Source: GCA-002790365 sp964486645
GTDB taxonomy: Bacteria; Bacteroidota; Ignavibacteria; Ignavibacteriales; Ignavibacteriaceae
Length of the DNA: 30,181 nt
Assembly (NCBI GenBank): GCA_964486645.1
Contig: CAZAOG010000016.1
Span: 1 to 30,181 of the forward strand
Direction of reading: 5' to 3'
How positions within the stretch are numbered: the first letter of the stretch is position 1; every line of letters starts with the position of its first letter. The position numbers and the translations under genes were made by a program. A model generated the notes under the pieces. The model made no database searches. It was not told where the DNA came from and saw only the letters and a program-made list of their open reading frames with translations. Below are positions 15,345-22,231 of this stretch, in pieces.

Positions 15345-16844
15345 TTAATTGTTTTTTTCGATTGATAATTTATTAAGTAGAATAGCGTAAAATATTTTAG
15401 AGTATAATAATAAATCTTTTCTAAATACTATTAAACAAATAATGCTATTGAATAATAGTATGAATATCATCGGTATTATTGTATTATACAATAACACAAT
15501 AGTTGTAAGTAAAATAATAATTAATGCTCCCAATTTAGATATTCCCACAGAAAATAATAATTTTTGTAGAGACACTCTCCACTCTTTTTTTAAGTATATA
15601 ACCATCATAAAATTACCAAATAAGACAGAGAAGAAATATCCTAACAGACCTAATGAATTTCCAAATATATTAAATCCAATAACTAAACCACCTACAACAA
15701 AGATTAAGTTTACAAATTGAAGAATTGCTAAAAAGAATACTTTACCAACACCAATTAAAAAATTATATATGCTATAACCAAAATTATTTATTGATTCTGG
15801 TAATGCAAGAATCATAAATATTATTATAGCTTCATCGATTCCAAAAAAGAATTTTATAAAATAAGCAATAGGAAGCGCCAATACACCAAAAGCCAGACCG
15901 GAATAAGTAATACCAATTTTGCAATATTTTATTATATCGGTATTGATAAAATGATTGATATCATTACTGTTTTTAAGAATGCTGGCTTTAGGTAAAATAA
16001 TTTTGAAAGCATTGAAAAATAGTCCCGAAATAGAAATGGCAAACTTCCTGGCTATTTCATATGCCGAAACGGAACCGATGTTATAAAACCTACCTAACGA
16101 GTACTTAATAATTGGGTCTAGTAAAGCACCAAATATTGACATCAATTGAATTGAAAAACTAAAGCCTATAATTTCTTTTACTTGTTTAAAACTAAAATAT
16201 TTAAATGAAAATTTATACGTTTCAACATATTTTTTGAAGTATAAAATAAAAAGCAATAATAAAACAAGCGATGAAATAAAATATACAACGGCTAAATAAA
16301 TGATATTTAATTTTAATGTGGTTACTATTATTACACCTATAAGCACAATTGCACTATTAATAATCATAAATTTGCTTGTAATAATAAAATTACTTAATCC
16401 TTCAACAACAGCCTTAAAAAACAATGTGAAATATTTTATATAGAATGCTCCGCCTAATATTAAAAATACTTTCCAAAACTTATCGACAGAGTTAGATGGG
16501 ATTATCTTATCGTTAGATAAATAAAAAATATACCCTAATACCATTCCCAATAAAAGAATAAATAATCCATTCACTAAAAACATAACATAGCTAGTGGATA
16601 ATAATACATTCATTTTACTTTTATTATGATTATGATATTCGGCAACATACTTAAGAAGAGTAGTACCAAAACCGAAATCCAAAGAAGAGCCCAGTCCCCA
16701 TATAGATGCTAAAGCAAGCCAAATACCAAAAAAAAATTTTCCGTAATGACTAATATTTAATTTTAGTGTAATTAATGAAAAAAGTAAACTTATAATAAAT
16801 TGGAGTGACAGCCAAAATGAATTATGTTTATCCGATGAAATCAA
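15345..16844 (-). CDS. Polysaccharide flippase Wzx-like (second of two)
   Basis: Inner-membrane flippase of the MOP/PST superfamily, expected to export the lipid-linked repeat unit made by this locus. Seen: 499 aa, strongly hydrophobic with about 12-14 membrane helices; N-terminal FWLSLQFIISLLFSLITLKL, GLGSSLDFGFGTTLLKYVAE in the first loop, and a central FSIQLMSIFGALLDPIIKYS stretch typical of the family. The start is TTG at 16842-16844, overlapping the 3' end of the Wzy/WaaL-like gene by 17 bp. Very A+T-rich coding, unlike the flippase at 1126-2583. Next to the polymerase/ligase and Wzz it is the better candidate for the Wzx of this pathway. Confidence 0.9.
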   Translation of the reverse strand: MISSDKHNSFWLSLQFIISLLFSLITLKLNISHYGKFFFGIWLALASIWGLGSSLDFGFGTTLLKYVAEYHNHNKSKMNVLLSTSYVMFLVNGLFILLLGMVLGYIFYLSNDKIIPSNSVDKFWKVFLILGGAFYIKYFTLFFKAVVEGLSNFIITSKFMIINSAIVLIGVIIVTTLKLNIIYLAVVYFISSLVLLLLFILYFKKYVETYKFSFKYFSFKQVKEIIGFSFSIQLMSIFGALLDPIIKYSLGRFYNIGSVSAYEIARKFAISISGLFFNAFKIILPKASILKNSNDINHFINTDIIKYCKIGITYSGLAFGVLALPIAYFIKFFFGIDEAIIIFMILALPESINNFGYSIYNFLIGVGKVFFLAILQFVNLIFVVGGLVIGFNIFGNSLGLLGYFFSVLFGNFMMVIYLKKEWRVSLQKLLFSVGISKLGALIIILLTTIVLLYNTIIPMIFILLFNSIICLIVFRKDLLLYSKIFYAILLNKLSIEKNN

Positions 16845-18246
16845 AAGATTTATTCCCTTTCTTCAATAATTTTTGATTGTTACTCAATAAGCCAATCAAT
16901 ATTCCAAACCAGATTAAGTATTGACCATATAACCAGGCTTCAGTCATTGCCATAGAAAATATTATATAAACAAAGGACCAACAAATCAATAATGTTCTTT
17001 TAATATCCTCCTTACTCCCAGAATATTTAAGAGATGATACTATTAATCTGATTATTGTAAATATAAAAAACGAAAACCCAATAAAGCCAATTACCCCGGT
17101 TTCAGCTAATACTTCAATATAAGTGACATGCGGAGTTCTGCCTTCAACAAACTCTTCATAAAAATTTTTGGGAATTTTATAATATTCTCCAGAAGTATAT
17201 TTAAAAGAATATAATCCTATTCCCGTTATCGGGTATTCTAAAAAAGCTTCAAAAGCTGTATGCCAAATTAATATTCTTGATATAAAAGAATTTATCCCTC
17301 CTTTTGGTGTGTTTTTAGATAATTGTAATGTCTGGCTTCCAACATCCAGTCTTTTCTCTACACTATAATTAGATTTACTAACAACTGAAAACGAAAAATA
17401 CGTACCCAAAGACAAAACGACTATAACCAAAGAAATATATAAAGCATTCATTTTATATTTCTTTCTATGAATAACTAAATATATTATTAATAATACAAAT
17501 GAAACTGCAAGTGAAAGCCAAGCATTTCTTGTTTGAGTAAAAATAAGAGCAAGAAGTATTATTAATGATATTATTCCAAAAAAAAGTTTTTTTACCCCAT
17601 CAGTTTGGAAAAATAAAATAATTGATAAAAGAGTTCCAAGTCCGGCTAAATCAACAAAAAAGACTCCGAGCAAGCCAAATACACGGTCACCGGTAGTAAT
17701 TCCTTGGTAAATTACGATTATACTATGGATGAAAACAGCGAATATAAAGAAATACAATATTCTCATTATCATCTTTGATGTATCAATAACCAACATAGTT
17801 GTAATCATTACTACCAAGAAAGCAAATAAGTTAGTTGCTTCAAAAAGACTATTTAGAGGCTTTGCGGTAACAAACAATGATGGAATAGTGCTTAAAAAAT
17901 ATATAAGGAAAGAATATAAAACTTTTTTGTCTAATCGATAAATAAAATTACCTGAATAAGTAAAAATTAATGTTATTGCTACAAAAAATGTAAACAGAAT
18001 TGAATTATGCAGAGAAAGTAAATGTGGCGTAAATAATAATAAAAGAAGAATTGTATACGAAAAATAGATATTAAAAACTGTAAGAAATGAAAGAACTAAA
18101 ACAAGAATTATTAATATCCCATTTATACTAAAATGTGAATCTAAGATTAATGCCAGGAATAATACAAAAATAAGACCAATAACAAAAAAAATAATTTTCG
18201 TTTTATTATTTTTTGCAACGAATTTATCAAAAAATACATTTTCCAA
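16828..18246 (-). CDS. O-antigen polymerase/ligase family membrane protein (Wzy/WaaL-like)
   Basis: Integral inner-membrane enzyme acting on the periplasmic face: either polymerises repeat units (Wzy) or ligates the glycan to an acceptor (WaaL). Seen: 472 aa with about 10-12 membrane helices; the Wzy_C/O-antigen ligase signature includes TQTRNAWLSLAVSF in one helix, then a large periplasmic loop with SRILIWHTAFEAFLEYPITG, IGLYSFK, and RTPHVTYIEVLAETG near the end, carrying the Arg and His residues implicated in WaaL catalysis. The start is TTG at 18244-18246. Directly follows the Wzz-like gene by 12 bp. Being alone with Wzz and Wzx it most likely acts as the polymerase, but sequence cannot separate polymerase from ligase. 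Confidence 0.92.
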   Translation of the reverse strand: MENVFFDKFVAKNNKTKIIFFVIGLIFVLFLALILDSHFSINGILIILVLVLSFLTVFNIYFSYTILLLLLFTPHLLSLHNSILFTFFVAITLIFTYSGNFIYRLDKKVLYSFLIYFLSTIPSLFVTAKPLNSLFEATNLFAFLVVMITTMLVIDTSKMIMRILYFFIFAVFIHSIIVIYQGITTGDRVFGLLGVFFVDLAGLGTLLSIILFFQTDGVKKLFFGIISLIILLALIFTQTRNAWLSLAVSFVLLIIYLVIHRKKYKMNALYISLVIVVLSLGTYFSFSVVSKSNYSVEKRLDVGSQTLQLSKNTPKGGINSFISRILIWHTAFEAFLEYPITGIGLYSFKYTSGEYYKIPKNFYEEFVEGRTPHVTYIEVLAETGVIGFIGFSFFIFTIIRLIVSSLKYSGSKEDIKRTLLICWSFVYIIFSMAMTEAWLYGQYLIWFGILIGLLSNNQKLLKKGNKSFDFIG

Positions 18247-18258
18247 ATTTCACTCTTT

Positions 18259-19425
18259 CTATTTACTTTTTGTCTTAAGAAAGAATAAGTTATTCGCTAA
18301 TAATTTAACTTTTGGATTATTTGAATTATTAACAATCTCTTTTAAAATTATAAAGAACAATACGGTTCCTAAAATTATAATTGTAAATATTAATGAGAAC
18401 AAAACTCTTGGAGGAAATGCTTTTTTTTCAGCAGGGACAGCTGTATCAATTATTTTTATTAGTGGAATCTTTTTTTGTTCTTCAAACTTTGTTTGCTCAA
18501 ATAAAGGAATAATAAATTCCAACATTTTTGTCTGTATTTTAACTTCTCTAAAAAATCGGTAATATTGCATAGCATTTTGAGGTAATCCCTTTAAAGAAAG
18601 CAACAATCCACCGCTACCTCTACCACTTTTTAATTCATCATATTTATTTTTGAATTCTTCAATAGCAATTTTTACATTATTAATAAGTGGAGAATTTTTC
18701 CCATAAATTCTTATTAACGTAGAAAGTTCAATCTGTTTCACAGCAAGTTCAGCTTCTAGTTTTGCATAAGAATCAATGCTTAATTTTGCCTGTTCGTCAG
18801 CCAAATAAATTCCACTCTTATTCTGATAATATACAAGTGAATCTTCTGCATTTTTTAGGTTCGTTCTAATTGCTTCGTATCTTTTAGCAATAAATACACT
18901 GTTCTCGTGAGCTTTTGCAATATTAATATCGATTAGAGTATTATTCAATAATTCAATTAAATAATTTGCAATATCTGCTGCTCTTTCCTTCTTTTCGTCT
19001 CTAACAATTATCTGATAAGCACCTTCTTTCGTTTCTTCCGCCGTAATACTATTTTCTAAAATCTCAATCGTTTTATCCATCGATTTTAAATTATAATAAT
19101 TATACAAATCGAATCGTTTGATTACTTTTATAAGTGTAGTTCGACTATAAATAATAGTAGTAAATATATCCATATCATTACCGGCAGAAAGGCCCGGGAT
19201 ACTAATTGGGAAATCAGAGAAACTCCTTAAAAGAGAAGACATACCCCCAACATCATTATTTTGGGTAGCAATTATAAGAGCCTTAGAATCAAATTTGGGT
19301 GTAACTAAAAAATAGATGGCTATATATGAAAAAATTAATGTTAAAAAACCAAAAATTATTAAAAACTTTTTCCATTTTAAAATAATTAACAAATAGTCTA
19401 TAATCTCTAATTTTCTTTTTTCCAT
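18259..19425 (-). CDS. Chain-length determinant protein (Wzz family)
   Basis: Inner-membrane co-polymerase that sets the modal length of Wzy-made polysaccharide. Seen: 388 aa; an N-terminal cytosolic tip, a first membrane helix (about 20-42), a long periplasmic domain with coiled-coil-rich central region (about 170-275, heptad-like NLKNAEDSLVYYQNK), then VPAEKKAFPPR just before the second membrane helix (about 340-362), the proline-rich Wzz motif. There is no C-terminal tyrosine-kinase domain, so it is a Wzz/PCP-1-like rather than a Wzc protein. ATG at 19423-19425. It is the first gene of the minus-strand cluster, behind a 358-bp spacer that should hold the operon promoter. Confidence 0.93.
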   Translation of the reverse strand: MEKRKLEIIDYLLIILKWKKFLIIFGFLTLIFSYIAIYFLVTPKFDSKALIIATQNNDVGGMSSLLRSFSDFPISIPGLSAGNDMDIFTTIIYSRTTLIKVIKRFDLYNYYNLKSMDKTIEILENSITAEETKEGAYQIIVRDEKKERAADIANYLIELLNNTLIDINIAKAHENSVFIAKRYEAIRTNLKNAEDSLVYYQNKSGIYLADEQAKLSIDSYAKLEAELAVKQIELSTLIRIYGKNSPLINNVKIAIEEFKNKYDELKSGRGSGGLLLSLKGLPQNAMQYYRFFREVKIQTKMLEFIIPLFEQTKFEEQKKIPLIKIIDTAVPAEKKAFPPRVLFSLIFTIIILGTVLFFIILKEIVNNSNNPKVKLLANNLFFLKTKSK

Positions 19426-19783
19426 TTAATTTTTTTAATTATTTATAAATAATGCTTTAAGTTAATAAATTCAGTTGTCATTTTTAAATATTATTTAGCA
19501 ATAAATTTAATCAATTGAATCCCGCACACCCCGCTGCGTGTGATTTAAATCTCATACCAAATCCAAATAAAATATTAATATTGACTATATAATTCTTTCT
19601 TTATTTATTTTTCAAGAAACATAAATTCAATATAAAAACCTGATTACAATATTGGTATTTATCGGGAATTTATTTAATGAGTTTTTTGTTTTGGTATTAA
19701 GGAACAAAAAAATCGTCAAATTAGTCTACTATCTTACAATAACATTTACGGAAAAAACATAAAATTAATCACCGGATTAGCCT
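19426..19783. other. AT-rich divergent spacer
   Basis: No gene seen. It separates the polysaccharide operon (minus) from the 82-aa gene (plus) and should hold promoters for both. Visible: a GC-rich island at 19522-19542 (CACAC at 19525-19529 and GTGTG at 19538-19542 can pair), a TTGACT at 19581-19586 with a TATAAT at 19588-19593 but not correctly spaced from each other, and an inverted repeat TTTTTTGTT 19682-19690 with AACAAAAAA 19703-19711 around a 12-nt loop. None is convincing enough to name as a promoter or operator. Confidence 0.6.
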
Positions 19784-20032
19784 ATGAAAACAATTAAAGC
19801 AAAAATAGATAACCCATTGAACGATCTGATTAGTGATGAAATTTATGAGCTTCTGAATGCTCATGGTCTGATTGACGAAAAATCCGTTCGTGATTATCAA
19901 ATAAGGAAGAAATTCAAACAATTACGGTCAACAAAAATAAGCGCAGGTGACGCTATTGACGTTATTAGAGAAGATTATCCTTATTTGCAATTTGATACTA
20001 TTAGAAAAATAGTCTACCAAATTAATAAGTAA
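19784..20032 (+). CDS. Conserved hypothetical small protein (82 aa)
   Basis: Function not recognised. Seen: 82 aa, soluble, mixed charge, no membrane segment or signal. The N-terminal half reads as helix-rich (NDLISDEIYELLNAHGLI), then a basic stretch KSVRDYQIRKKFKQLRSTK, then AGDAIDVIREDYPYLQFDT-IRKIVYQ. The last part has the spacing of a helix-turn-helix-like hairpin and could bind nucleic acid. I recall similar small proteins as conserved hypotheticals in Ignavibacteria and Chlorobi, which supports a real gene. ATG start with A-rich upstream sequence and no strong Shine-Dalgarno site. It has its own transcription unit, divergent from the polysaccharide operon, and is followed by the separate promoter at 20063-20091. 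Regulation of the neighbouring cluster is possible but speculative. Confidence 0.75.
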   Translation: MKTIKAKIDNPLNDLISDEIYELLNAHGLIDEKSVRDYQIRKKFKQLRSTKISAGDAIDVIREDYPYLQFDTIRKIVYQINK

Positions 20033-20062
20033 ATTTCGTCGGTCTAAGACACCTTTACTAAC

Positions 20063-20091
20063 TTGACTATTTCGTTTGAGCAAATTATATT
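20063..20091 (+). promoter_or_regulatory. Predicted sigma-70-like promoter
   Basis: TTGACT at 20063-20068 (-35, 5 of 6 to consensus), a 17-nt spacer, and TATATT at 20086-20091 (-10, 5 of 6). Transcription should begin near 20098, just before the hairpins at 20103-20132 and 20145-20170. This is the best promoter-like sequence I see in the window and lies immediately after the 82-aa gene. Confidence 0.65.
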
Positions 20092-20097
20092 TCCAAC

Positions 20098-20180
20098 GAC
20101 TCTTTTAAAGGGTTCTCCCCTGCCCTTTAAAATGAATGGGTCGGGCCCAGTGATATCTTTATCATTGGGCTTTATTTTAT
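20098..20180 (+). promoter_or_regulatory. Two-hairpin 5' leader, possible attenuator or small RNA
   Basis: Starts at the predicted transcription start. Hairpin 1 is a perfect 10-bp stem, TTTTAAAGGG 20103-20112 with CCCTTTAAAA 20123-20132 around a 10-nt loop. Hairpin 2 is the terminator-like stem at 20145-20170. CCCCTGCCC (20117-20125) could instead pair with GGGTCGGG (20138-20145), which would break hairpin 1 and touch the base of hairpin 2, so mutually exclusive folds exist on paper. The AAGGA ribosome site (20183-20187) for DUF3098 follows directly. No known riboswitch or sRNA family is recognised. Confidence 0.55.
20145..20178 (+). terminator. Intrinsic terminator-like hairpin 25 nt before a start codon
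   Basis: GCCCAGTGAT (20145-20154), 6-nt loop ATCTTT, ATCATTGGGC (20161-20170): ten pairs including one G-U, followed at once by TTTATTTTAT. This is a textbook Rho-independent shape. It lies downstream of the promoter at 20063-20091 and only 25 nt before the DUF3098 ATG, so it would either end a short RNA or attenuate the operon. Confidence 0.75.
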
Positions 20181-20195
20181 ATAAGGATTTGTATA

Positions 20196-20468
20196 ATGGC
20201 TAAAAAAGTTAAAAGAAAAAAATCCCCTCACTCGGTAAAAATTGCTTCTCCGTTTAAAATTTATTGGGGCAAGAAAAACTATTACCTACTTGCTCTCGGT
20301 ATTATTATATTGATTATCGGTTTTTTCTTGATGTCGATTGGTAATTGGGACAGCACCGTTTCACTTTATGTTTCACCGTTTGTCCTTATGATTGGCTATT
20401 TGCTTGTAGTTCCGGCATCTATTCTGTACCTTAAAAAAGATAAAGAACAAAACACTCAGGATAAATAA
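20196..20468 (+). CDS. DUF3098 family small membrane protein
   Basis: Function unknown. Seen: 90 aa; a lysine-rich N-terminus (AKKVKRKKSPHSVK), then two hydrophobic segments (about 30-50 and 58-80) separated by a short loop MSIGNWDST, and a charged C-terminal tail KKDKEQNTQDK. This matches the DUF3098 pattern of small two-helix membrane proteins of Bacteroidota and relatives. ATG at 20196-20198 with a good AAGGA ribosome site 8 nt upstream. Its stop codon is immediately followed by the TTG start of the EutN-like gene, so translation of the two is likely coupled. The order DUF3098-EutN-DprA on one message has no obvious functional logic. Confidence 0.85.
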   Translation: MAKKVKRKKSPHSVKIASPFKIYWGKKNYYLLALGIIILIIGFFLMSIGNWDSTVSLYVSPFVLMIGYLLVVPASILYLKKDKEQNTQDK

Positions 20469-20744
20469 TTGCTTTTAGCAAAGGTTACCGGTAATATTGT
20501 TGCAACCCAAAAAAATTCTTATTTGGAAGGTCATAAACTTCTAATTATACAAAACATTGATTTGGAAGGAAATTTTATCGGCAAAAAAGACGTAATTGCA
20601 TTGGACTTTGTTGACTCCGGCATCGGCGATACGGTGCTCGTTGTTCAAGAAGGCGCCGCCGTTAAACAAATATTGGGCCACAGAAAAGCTCCCGTTCACT
20701 CAATAATCGTTGCGGTTGTCGATAAAATTAATGTTAAAAAATAA
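20469..20744 (+). CDS. EutN/CcmL family microcompartment vertex protein (BMC-P pentamer)
   Basis: Members form pentamers capping the vertices of bacterial microcompartment shells. Seen: 91 aa, exactly the single-domain family length; starts MLLAKVTGNIVATQKN, the usual first strand and loop, then LEGHKLLIIQNID, IALDFVDSGIGDTVLVVQEGAA with the family's conserved GxGD-V-V-EG core, and the closing strand APVHSIIVAVVDKI. The start is TTG (20469-20471), set by the family N-terminus and abutting the DUF3098 stop. No BMC-H (hexamer) gene or shell-associated enzyme operon lies around it, so it may be a satellite subunit or an orphan with another job. Family assignment is strong; participation in a compartment is not shown. 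Confidence 0.93.
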   Translation: MLLAKVTGNIVATQKNSYLEGHKLLIIQNIDLEGNFIGKKDVIALDFVDSGIGDTVLVVQEGAAVKQILGHRKAPVHSIIVAVVDKINVKK

Positions 20745-20768
20745 ACTTAATTTTATTAGAAAAATAAG

Positions 20769-21890
20769 TTGCCTGACTTAGATTTAAACGAACTTACCAG
20801 TCTTAAGCTGCTTCTCAATGTAGCGCAATTAGGTCCCAACAGAATAAAAAACCTTCTTTCCAAATTTTATAATCCCCAAAATATTTTATCTTCGGATTTT
20901 CATCAGCTTATTAAAACCGAAGGCATCAGCGATAACCTTGCAAAAAGAATTCAAAACGCCAACAGAAAAAGAAAAGAAGTTGAAGAATCGCTTTTAATGG
21001 AGGTGGACAAACTTGAAAAAATCGGCGGTGAAATAATTACGATATTAAACGAACGTTACCCTTTTCTTTTAAAAAAGATTTATGACCCTCCCATAATTTT
21101 ATACAAATTAGGTCAATTTAAAAAAGAAGACGAAAATTCAATTGCCGTTGTCGGTACGAGACGACCGAGCGATTACGGAAGAAAACAAGCCGAAAAATTA
21201 TGTAAAGAGTTGGTCGAAAGGAACCTGACAATAGTAAGCGGTTTGGCAAGAGGAATTGATTCAATCTCTCATAGAGTTGCTTTGAAAAACAGCGGCAGGA
21301 CTGTTGCCGTTATAGGCTCGGGACTTGATGTGATTTACCCGCCCGAGAATAAAAAGCTTTTTTCGGAAATACAAAAAAACGGGGTTGTGCTCTCCGAGTA
21401 TTCACTCGGAACAAAACCGGATGCGATGAACTTCCCCAAAAGAAACAGGATAATCTCGGGTTTGTCTGCCGGCACTGTTATAATTGAAACGGGAGTAACC
21501 GGCGGTGCATTGCATACGGCTTCTTTTGCTCTCGATCAAGGCAGAGAAGTATTTGCAATTCCGGGCAACGTAAACGCTCAAACATCCGAAGGCACGAATA
21601 GGCTGATTCAAAAAGGTGAAGCCAAACTTATAACCAATGTAGATGATATTTTATCGGAATTGAATTTGAAAATTGATTCTCATAAAAAAATTAAAAAGTC
21701 TGCCGAACATATTAACCTTAATATTTTTGAAGCTAAAATAATAAATGTTCTGAACGAAGATCCTACCCAAATAGACAAGATAGCCGAGTTAACTAAACTC
21801 AGCACCTCGGATTGTCTTGTTCATTTATTATCTTTGGAGTTTAGGGGATTGGTAAAACAACTGCCCGGAAAAACTTTTTCTTTACTTTAG
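20769..21890 (+). CDS. dprA: DNA-processing protein DprA (Smf)
   Basis: Cytosolic single-strand DNA-binding protein that loads RecA on incoming DNA during natural transformation. Seen: 373 aa; N-terminal helix-hairpin-helix-like region (about 10-60), then the Rossmann-fold core with VVGTRRPSDYG (127-137), SGLARGID (157-164), the hallmark GSGLDVIYPPEN (183-194), FPKRNRIISGLS (222-233), TGGALHTA and AIPGNV; a C-terminal DprA-type winged helix begins near 315. The start is TTG (20769-20771), 24 nt after the EutN stop; no suitable ATG is close. Last gene of the plus-strand run. Presence of dprA fits competence but competence pilus genes are not in the window. Confidence 0.96.
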   Translation: MPDLDLNELTSLKLLLNVAQLGPNRIKNLLSKFYNPQNILSSDFHQLIKTEGISDNLAKRIQNANRKRKEVEESLLMEVDKLEKIGGEIITILNERYPFLLKKIYDPPIILYKLGQFKKEDENSIAVVGTRRPSDYGRKQAEKLCKELVERNLTIVSGLARGIDSISHRVALKNSGRTVAVIGSGLDVIYPPENKKLFSEIQKNGVVLSEYSLGTKPDAMNFPKRNRIISGLSAGTVIIETGVTGGALHTASFALDQGREVFAIPGNVNAQTSEGTNRLIQKGEAKLITNVDDILSELNLKIDSHKKIKKSAEHINLNIFEAKIINVLNEDPTQIDKIAELTKLSTSDCLVHLLSLEFRGLVKQLPGKTFSLL

Positions 21891-21940
21891 ATGGTGAAAT
21901 AGAATAACTTAATATCACAAGTTGACCGGTCGTTTTGATA

Positions 21941-21956
21941 AACCGTTAAAACGGTT
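21941..21956. repeat. Short palindrome after dprA (possible terminator)
   Basis: AACCGT-TAAA-ACGGTT, a perfect 6-bp stem with a 4-nt loop, 50 nt after the dprA stop, followed by TAAATTTGTAAATATTTCTTTC. It belongs to the same AAC...GTT palindrome class as 501-516 and 30161-30177. It could help end dprA transcripts, but the stem is short and the following T tract is interrupted. Confidence 0.45.
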
Positions 21957-22023
21957 AAATTTGTAAATATTTCTTTCTTTAAGAGGCTGTCTCAAAAGTG
22001 TAAATTTTAGTTAACCCCACGAT

Positions 22024-22043
22024 CCTGCCTGCCGGCAGGCAGG
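22024..22043. repeat. 20-nt perfect palindrome inserted in copy B
   Basis: CCTGCCTGCCGGCAGGCAGG is its own reverse complement. It sits directly after CCCACGAT, a block shared with copy A, where copy A has nothing between that block and TGAAGAAACTGTGTG. This looks like a clean insertion of a tiny palindromic unit. Much GC-richer than its surroundings. Confidence 0.8.
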
Positions 22044-22126
22044 TTTAGAGACTGTGTGAAAATTAGAAAAACCGGTTAAAACCGGTTGTGATTATTTTGT
22101 TTCTACGTCATAATCCCACAGATAAA

Positions 22127-22147
22127 CCTGCCTGTACGGTAGGCAGG
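22127..22147. repeat. 21-nt imperfect palindrome inserted in a conserved hairpin
   Basis: CCTGCCTGTACGGTAGGCAGG has 7-bp arms CCTGCCT/AGGCAGG shared with the unit at 22024-22043 but a diverged core. It lies exactly between the TAAA loop and the 3' arm of the hairpin that is uninterrupted in copy A (544-563). Removing it restores the copy-A hairpin to the base. Confidence 0.8.
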
Positions 22148-22231
22148 TCTGTGGGTTAATTTAATTTATGAATTTTCATACAGCTTCTTTATGGGTACAA
22201 GAGGACTCTGCTTTTGTTCCGTGGCTTTTTG

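Larger units (their letters stand above)
21982..22190. repeat. MITE-like structured repeat, copy B (with nested palindromes)
   Basis: Shares with copy A (375-646) the left end AGAGGCTGTCTCAAAAGT (21982-21999), the CCCACGAT block, ACTGTGTGAAAA, the hairpin CCCACAGA...TCTGTGGG (arms 22115-22122 and 22148-22155) and the run GTGGGTTAATTTAATTTATG. It differs by a 20-nt perfect palindrome at 22024-22043, a 21-nt imperfect palindrome at 22127-22147 inside the conserved hairpin, and a different central hairpin (AACCGGTT repeated, about 22070-22088). The right terminal repeat seen in copy A is missing or decayed. No ORF inside. Confidence 0.72.

Noticed and set aside
19581..19593. TTGACT and TATAAT close together in the divergent spacer
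   Set aside because: The two boxes are nearly adjacent instead of 16-18 nt apart and cannot form one promoter.
19682..19711. TTTTTTGTT/AACAAAAAA inverted repeat
   Set aside because: All A/T apart from one pair, in very AT-rich DNA; chance is a sufficient explanation for a terminator-like shape.
22024..22147. CRISPR-like array from the repeated CCTGCCT units
   Set aside because: Only two units with diverged cores and no regular spacers; they fit insertions inside a repeat copy instead.
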